Assembly (NCBI RefSeq): GCF_900099805.1 | Contig: NZ_FNDR01000001.1 | Coordinates: 186,001 to 250,000, forward strand | Origin: Variovorax sp. OV700 | GTDB lineage: Bacteria; Pseudomonadota; Gammaproteobacteria; Burkholderiales; Burkholderiaceae_C | Direction of reading: 5' to 3' | DNA length: 64,000 nucleotides | In this document: positions 60,381 through 64,000 of the stretch, piece after piece | Layout of the letters: each line of letters opens with the position of its first letter | Position numbering within the stretch: the first letter of the stretch is position 1 | Position numbers and translations under genes: made by a program | The notes under the pieces: generated by a model | Database searches by the model: none | Told to the model about the DNA's origin: nothing | The model's input: only the letters and a program-made list of their open reading frames with translations

Positions 60381-63300
60381 TTACGCGATAGGCTCCGTCT
60401 GGTTGGTTGAGGCGATCAGGTTGGCGATGCCATCGATCTCCAGGTGCACGTCGAAGTCGAAGGTCGCGTAGTCGGCATCGCCGTCGATCAGCCGGCCCCC
60501 AAAGTTCAAGTCCACGTCCGAGTTGATGGTCGTCGATGTGATCACGTCGATCTTGATGATCTTGAACACGTCGTTGTCCGCCGTATCGGCATAGTTCATC
60601 CCTGTCGCGGTCAGGTTCGCCGAGCCGTGGGTACTCAGGCTGACGCCCGTCCCGGTGATGTCTTCGGTGCTGCTCATGACCTGCACGCCGGCGATCTTGT
60701 AGACGGCGCTGTTGTAGTCGTCCGTGCCGATGCTGACGATCTTCATGCCTCCTCCGGCGGATTGATAGTCCGTCGCAGAATTGGCAATCAGGAGCGTGGT
60801 CGTCGTGTCGTTGCTGTTCGTCTTGCTGACCAACTTCAGCAAGACAGCCACGTCTTCGCCGTCCGTGATCTGATCGATCGTGATGTTGATCGCGTCGGCA
60901 TAGGCCTTGTCCGTGCCGACGACGGCCGCGTTGGGCCGTTGCGGCGGACTCGTCAGGTTGGGGTTGCTCACCGGATTCGACCTGTAATAGTCGAAATTCA
61001 GCAACTCGCCGGCCTGCACAGTGTCGGAATTCACGCCGAGGGTGTTGGTCGCGACATTGACAAAACCGGCGCTCACGCTGTTGAAGGTTTCGCCCGCCGT
61101 AAACACGTGATCGCCGCCTGATACCAGGTCGCTGGTGTCGCTCGGCGGCGTGGCCGCCCTGGCGGACAGCACGCCGAAGAAGTCGCTGCTGTACTGCTGG
61201 ACCACGATTTCGGGCGAGTTGTTGCCTTCGGTGTCGTAGTTGAAGGAAGCCATCGGCGCACTGGTAGAGAACGTCGTTTGTCCACCGAAGATCTGGTCCA
61301 GGTCGAAGCTGAAGGTACCGTCCGTCTTGTTGAAGATGACCGTGCCGGTTGCCGCCTGCGTCGTGGTCGAGGTTGGCCCGGCGTAGAAGTTGAAGCTGAA
61401 GTGGTAGGTGACCGTGGTGCCGTCCTCGGCGAAGTGCGTGACGGCCGCATCGGTAATGGGCCGCCCGCCGGCGGTCGTGCCGCTCAGGCTGTTCAGCACG
61501 ATGCCGTCAGTCGACGCGTTGTCCACGTCGTCGGCGCCCACGGAGAAGTTGTACGTTCCGGCGATGGGTAGGCCGTCGTTCGCTCCGGTGAGATCGGAGA
61601 TGGCCGTCACCGTCGGGCCGTGGTCGTCGAACTTGATGTTGTCGCCGATATTGAGCACCCTCGAATCGCTGGCGGTATCGCCATCTCCGTCGGTGAGCGT
61701 CACGGTATTGGTCAGGGTGATCAATGTGGCGGCCATCGTGGCCTGCTGGGCCGCATAGTTGGACCCCACGCCCGGTAGCGCGTGGTCGATCTCGGCAAAC
61801 TGCTGCAAGGTCACCGATCCGGCCGCGCTGACCGCGACGTCGAAGATGGTGTTGCCCGCCGTGATCGCGCCCGCGGTGGCGGCCGTCGAACCGATGACAT
61901 TCCCGCCCACCAAGTACAACCTGATGACCGCGCCGTCGCTCGTGAGCCCTGAATCCCCGCCCGGCGTGGACAGCGCGAAGGTCGAGGCGGTAGAGCCCTC
62001 TCCATCAGCGCCGTAGCTGCTCGAGGTCGTGCCGAAGGCACTCGCGAAGCTCTGGACGGAGGAGTCGGTGCTGGCTCCGATGGTCTGGGCGTCCTGCGTG
62101 TTGACCAGCGCCGTATCGGTGGGCGTTGCCAGCAAGATGGACGGGCCGTGGTCGTCGAACTTGATGTTGGCACCGATGTTGAGCACCTCTGAATCAGAGG
62201 CCGTATCGCCATCCTGGTCGGTGAGCGTCACCGTATCGGACAGCGTGACCAGATCGTCGGCCATCGTGGCCTGCTGGGCCGCGTAGTTCGACGAAGCCCC
62301 CGGCAGCGCGTGGTCGATTTCTGCGAACTGCTGCAGCGTCACTGCGCCGCTTGCACTTACAGCCAGGTCGAAAATGGTGTTGGTGGCAAGAATTCCGGCT
62401 TGCGTGCCGGATGTCGAACCGATGACCTTGCCGCTCACCAGGTACAGGTAGATGGTCGCGCTATCGCTCTTGAGCCCTGAGTCGCCACCTTGCGTTTTCA
62501 CGCCGAGAGCGAAGGCCGAGCCGGTGGAGCCCGCTCCATCGGCGCCATAGCTGCTCGAGCTCGCGCTGAAGGCCGTCGCGAAGTTCGTGGTGGCGGAGTC
62601 GGTGGCTGCTCCGATGGTGTCGGCATCCTGCGTGCCGACCAGCGCCGTGTCTGTGGGCGTTGCCAGCGCGAGCGAGGGGCCGTCGTCCTCGAAGTTCATC
62701 ATCGAGCCGACCTCTGACGTTGCGGCGGAAACCTGCATCAGCCGGAACCCCCCGATGTCGAAGTCCGCGTGGGTGTTGCCCGAGGCATTGGTGGCCGCCC
62801 CGTTTTCGACGAGTACACGGTTGTGGTCTGCCGACGTCGTGTATTCGATCGAGTAGCCGGCCTTGACGCCGGTGATCAGCGCGACGCCGTTGGTGATGCT
62901 GATGGCGATGGTCGTACTCAGTGCGCCCTCGGCGCCGTTTGCGAAGGTTTCGAGAGCCGTCCCGGTGACGGAGTCGAGCACGCGCACGCTCGTGATAAGA
63001 ACAACCGAGTCGTTCGCATAGCCATCGATGAAGCTGTTGCCGGACTCAACCACCGTGCTGTATGCGGTGACCTTGACCTGGGCACTCTTTCCGCTTTGCA
63101 ACTGCACAATGTCAAAATCAGCAGTTCTCGCTCCGACGAACATGCCGGTGAAGTCGATGTTCGACTCCAGATCGGCCTCGTTCTGGTCCAGGTTCGGAAT
63201 GGTGACGTCCGCCCTGGCGCCGGTCACGAACGTGAAGCGGATGCCCTCCTGCTCGGTGATCATCTGACTGTTGGAGCCGAACGTGGTCGGCCCGCCAGCC

Positions 63301-64000
63301 TGGCTGGTGTTGATCGTGTCGCCGGTCGTGATGTTGATGTCGTCGGTGGTGATGTTGGGATTGGGGCCGGACTGATTTGCCGGGTCCTTCCCCGTCGCGA
63401 TGATCGTCACGTCGGTAATCCGGCCGTCGACGATCGTCGGGTTGCTCTTCGTGAACATCAGGAACAGGTTCTGGCCGGATGGCGCGTTCGCGAGGTTGAA
63501 CTCCGCATCCTGGCTGACACTGACGTAGACCTTGCCAGTCAGGTCGACTACATCGTCGGCGTTGGCCGCATCGGGGTTCGATATCGCTTCATACTGAACC
63601 ATCCAGATCTTTGCGCCCGTCACCGGGGTTCCCGTCTCCTCCAGATAGGCCGCAAATACGATGACAGTGCCGGCCTTCCCATAGACGACGTTGTTGTTGG
63701 TCGTGTCGGTGTAAAGGAGGATGTCTTCGCCGTCGGCGGTATTGAGGCCGCTGTCCAAACCATTGAGCGGAGCGCCACCTGAGTCCGTGAATGACATACC
63801 GGTGAAAGCGCCGGTGCCGCTGAACGTGAATGCGTTGGCGCCTGTGTTGCCCACTGCCCCCGTATAGCCACTCAGGGCGGCTTTGGTTGGGGCTGGCGCA
63901 CCTACGGCCGTCAGGCGGGTGGTGAAGACGCCCGGCAGCGAAGTTACGAGGATGTCGTTGTCGTTAGCGTCTTCCGCAGGCGTGGGGGTAGCGACGAGGT
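60381..64000 (-). CDS. Giant repeat adhesin B, paralogue of adhesin A (5' end beyond window)
   Basis: At least 1206 residues; the frame is open to the window end. Its first visible residues (LVATPTPAEDANDNDILVTS) match residues about 24-43 of adhesin A, so only about 25 residues are missing. It has the same N-terminal domain (SGLNTADGEDILLYTDTTNN), two DUF5801-type units instead of five (DGP landmarks 534 and 528 bases apart) and a C-terminal region almost identical to adhesin A. No cysteine and no RTX nonapeptides are seen. First visible gene of the exporter operon, so the likely primary substrate. Confidence 0.9.
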   Translation of the reverse strand, partial: LVATPTPAEDANDNDILVTSLPGVFTTRLTAVGAPAPTKAALSGYTGAVGNTGANAFTFSGTGAFTGMSFTDSGGAPLNGLDSGLNTADGEDILLYTDTTNNNVVYGKAGTVIVFAAYLEETGTPVTGAKIWMVQYEAISNPDAANADDVVDLTGKVYVSVSQDAEFNLANAPSGQNLFLMFTKSNPTIVDGRITDVTIIATGKDPANQSGPNPNITTDDINITTGDTINTSQAGGPTTFGSNSQMITEQEGIRFTFVTGARADVTIPNLDQNEADLESNIDFTGMFVGARTADFDIVQLQSGKSAQVKVTAYSTVVESGNSFIDGYANDSVVLITSVRVLDSVTGTALETFANGAEGALSTTIAISITNGVALITGVKAGYSIEYTTSADHNRVLVENGAATNASGNTHADFDIGGFRLMQVSAATSEVGSMMNFEDDGPSLALATPTDTALVGTQDADTIGAATDSATTNFATAFSASSSSYGADGAGSTGSAFALGVKTQGGDSGLKSDSATIYLYLVSGKVIGSTSGTQAGILATNTIFDLAVSASGAVTLQQFAEIDHALPGASSNYAAQQATMADDLVTLSDTVTLTDQDGDTASDSEVLNIGANIKFDDHGPSILLATPTDTALVNTQDAQTIGASTDSSVQSFASAFGTTSSSYGADGEGSTASTFALSTPGGDSGLTSDGAVIRLYLVGGNVIGSTAATAGAITAGNTIFDVAVSAAGSVTLQQFAEIDHALPGVGSNYAAQQATMAATLITLTNTVTLTDGDGDTASDSRVLNIGDNIKFDDHGPTVTAISDLTGANDGLPIAGTYNFSVGADDVDNASTDGIVLNSLSGTTAGGRPITDAAVTHFAEDGTTVTYHFSFNFYAGPTSTTTQAATGTVIFNKTDGTFSFDLDQIFGGQTTFSTSAPMASFNYDTEGNNSPEIVVQQYSSDFFGVLSARAATPPSDTSDLVSGGDHVFTAGETFNSVSAGFVNVATNTLGVNSDTVQAGELLNFDYYRSNPVSNPNLTSPPQRPNAAVVGTDKAYADAINITIDQITDGEDVAVLLKLVSKTNSNDTTTTLLIANSATDYQSAGGGMKIVSIGTDDYNSAVYKIAGVQVMSSTEDITGTGVSLSTHGSANLTATGMNYADTADNDVFKIIKIDVITSTTINSDVDLNFGGRLIDGDADYATFDFDVHLEIDGIANLIASTNQTEPIA

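Overview
The window is a high-GC stretch that looks like a chromosome segment of a methylotrophic beta-proteobacterium, probably Burkholderiales and perhaps Variovorax-like. This rests on protein family content, codon bias and the layout of the C1 genes; I ran no taxonomic search. About 43 kb is a nearly uninterrupted methylotrophy island, and about 20 kb is a surface-adhesin and type I secretion region with a few unrelated genes between.

Bases 1-18422 hold methanol oxidation, PQQ synthesis and their regulation. After the first codons of a divergent ABC ATPase comes a + strand run: xoxF (lanthanide-type methanol dehydrogenase), xoxG, xoxJ, two unrecognised exported proteins, a YVTN beta-propeller protein, mxaD, then mxaR-S-A-C-K-L. 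No mxaF or mxaI is present, so the Mxa accessory set appears to serve XoxF. pqqABCDE lies on the - strand. Divergent from pqqA are a prolyl-aminopeptidase-like hydrolase and a MoxYX-type two-component system, all translationally coupled.

Bases 18447-43006 hold formaldehyde oxidation through tetrahydromethanopterin (H4MPT) and methylofuran, and the genes that make these cofactors. fhcBADC is followed by a divergent fae paralogue, a pabB-pabC fusion and a HAD phosphatase, closely packed. Next come cofactor genes (HisA-like, ATP-grasp, MfnF-like, MfnE-like, MfnB-like, DUF447, DHPS-like and DmrB-like flavoprotein), a sigma-54 activator, a FolB-type aldolase with a good -24/-12 promoter candidate, and canonical fae. 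The last run is mptG-mtdB-ATP grasp-mch-ATP grasp-citG-like. Together these genes would convert methanol to formaldehyde in the periplasm and formaldehyde to formate in the cytoplasm. The missing steps, such as the first pterin steps and formate assimilation, lie elsewhere.

Bases 43330-64000 hold a CsgD-like LuxR regulator divergent from a 1733-residue cysteine-free repeat adhesin. Then come an ohrR-type regulator with a Tat-exported chloroperoxidase-like hydrolase, an acetolactate synthase with a divergent Lrp regulator, and a - strand operon of a second, paralogous adhesin (cut by the window end), two tandem ABC exporters, an HlyD-type adaptor and a TolC-type channel. The two adhesins share their N-terminal and C-terminal parts but carry five versus two copies of a 178-residue repeat. 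This twin-adhesin, double-ABC locus is the least ordinary part of the window. The new regulatory suggestions are a sigma-54 promoter, several inverted repeats and a shared 14-base operator.
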